A DNA stretch of 64,000 nucleotides from Sphingobium baderi (lineage in GTDB: Bacteria > Pseudomonadota > Alphaproteobacteria > Sphingomonadales > Sphingomonadaceae), in the NCBI RefSeq assembly GCF_001456115.1, contig NZ_CP013264.1, forward strand, positions 3,366,501 to 3,430,500, in the 5' to 3' direction. How positions within the stretch are numbered: position 1 is the stretch's first letter; each line of letters begins with the position of its first letter. A program made the position numbers and the translations under genes. The notes beneath the pieces were generated by a model. That model made no database searches and had not been told where the DNA came from. It saw only the letters and a program-made list of their open reading frames with translations. Positions 63,226-64,000 of the stretch are shown in pieces.

Positions 63226-64000
63226 ATGTCCGATAAAAATGCCACTTTGACCATCGGGGAAGAGACAAAGGACTACGCCGTTCTGGATGGCACGGTCGGC
63301 CCGCAGGTCATCGACGTGCGTAAGCTCTACGCCAACACCGGCATGTTCACCTACGATCCTGGCTTCACCTCCACCGCGAGTTGCGAATCGGGCCTGACCT
63401 ATATCGATGGCGACGAAGGCGTGCTGCTGCACCGCGGCTACCCCATCGGCCAGTTGGCCGAACAGTCCAGCTTCATGGAAGTCAGCTATCTGCTGCTGAA
63501 CGGCGAACTGCCCTCGAAACAGCAACTGGACGACTTCACCCGCACCATTACCCGCCACACGATGGTGAATGAACAACTCACCGCTTTCTATCGCGGTTTC
63601 CGTCGCGACGCTCACCCCATGGCCATCATGTGCGGCGTTGTCGGCGCGCTGTCGGCCTTCTACCATGACTCGACCGATATCAACGATCCTGAACAGCGCA
63701 AGATCGCCAGCCACCGCCTGATTGCCAAGATGCCGACCATCGCGGCCATGGCCTATAAATATTCGGTGGGTCAGCCCTTCGTCTATCCGCGCAACGATCT
63801 CAGCTATACCGCCAATTTCCTACGTATGACCTTCTCCGTTCCGGCCGAGGAATATGAGCCGGACCCGGTGGTCGTTGACGCGATGGACAAGATCTTCATT
63901 CTTCACGCCGACCATGAACAGAACGCATCGACCTCAACCGTGCGTCTGGCGGGTTCTTCGGGCGCCAATCCTTTCGCCTGTATCGCGGCAGGCATCGCCT
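63226..64000 (+). CDS. gltA: Citrate synthase, N-terminal part (cut by window edge)
   Basis: 258 codons are visible. The N-terminus [26 protein letters not shown] and the segments [25 protein letters not shown] and [30 protein letters not shown] are those of hexameric gram-negative citrate synthases. The part up to [19 protein letters not shown] contains a histidine of the active site. AAGGAG lies seven bases before ATG 63226. Confidence 0.96.
   Translation, partial: MSDKNATLTIGEETKDYAVLDGTVGPQVIDVRKLYANTGMFTYDPGFTSTASCESGLTYIDGDEGVLLHRGYPIGQLAEQSSFMEVSYLLLNGELPSKQQLDDFTRTITRHTMVNEQLTAFYRGFRRDAHPMAIMCGVVGALSAFYHDSTDINDPEQRKIASHRLIAKMPTIAAMAYKYSVGQPFVYPRNDLSYTANFLRMTFSVPAEEYEPDPVVVDAMDKIFILHADHEQNASTSTVRLAGSSGANPFACIAAGIA

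Overview
This window looks like chromosomal DNA of a sphingomonad (Alphaproteobacteria, Sphingomonadaceae; a Sphingobium-, Novosphingobium- or Sphingomonas-like organism). The main reasons are: a circularly permuted two-piece tmRNA gene with an alphaproteobacterial tag (ANDNEALALAA); a GTTC-N7-GTTC SOS box before lexA; alphaproteobacterial SspB, SdhE and ATP12-type genes; and short sphingomonad-type intergenic palindromes. No search could be run, so the genus is an inference.

Layout. Positions 1-26,200 are core chromosome: the start of fumC, an SspB-like adaptor, the histidine cluster hisB-hisH-hisA-hisF-(PEP-CTERM gene)-hisE, two L,D-transpeptidase-type proteins with a lipoprotein between them, a leftward run (TPR protein, ATP12, membrane protein, HAD phosphatase, pseudouridine synthase, crcB, lipoprotein), recG, sdhE, mfd, a TorF-type outer-membrane protein, an IS-interrupted REC/GGDEF/EAL gene, moaA-nadK and tRNA-Asn. 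Positions 26,200-29,500 hold a decayed type II-C CRISPR locus: a 5'-truncated cas1, an intact cas2 and 19 identical repeats, with no cas9 and no recognisable tracrRNA. Positions 29,500-32,800 hold a polysaccharide deacetylase and a surface acyltransferase on either side of an AT-rich stretch.

Positions 32,800-45,300 are a probable catabolic island. A six-gene leftward operon encodes SDR, P450, FAD dehydrogenase, molybdopterin oxidoreductase, P450 and SDR. It is divergent from a TonB-dependent receptor and is accompanied by an AraC regulator and an EthD-like protein. The set reads as uptake plus stepwise oxidation of a hydrophobic, probably terpenoid-, steroid- or ether-like compound; the substrate is unknown. 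Positions 45,400-50,550 hold a second TonB-dependent receptor with a paired surface lipoprotein and a TPR protein, close to a good Pho-box match.

Positions 50,600-64,000 return to core genes: ssrA, an NRDE-family gene, trpG-trpD-trpC-moaC-moeA (tryptophan and molybdenum cofactor synthesis in one run of overlapping genes), lexA, comEC, gltX and the start of gltA. A complete IS1595-family element (56,389-58,762), with 24-bp inverted repeats, an 8-bp target duplication and a cargo of two uncharacterised genes plus one small gene, is inserted so that its right-hand target duplication supplies the first two bases of the lexA -35 box. moaA, moaC and moeA serve molybdenum enzymes in general, so they could also feed the molybdopterin oxidoreductase of the catabolic island.
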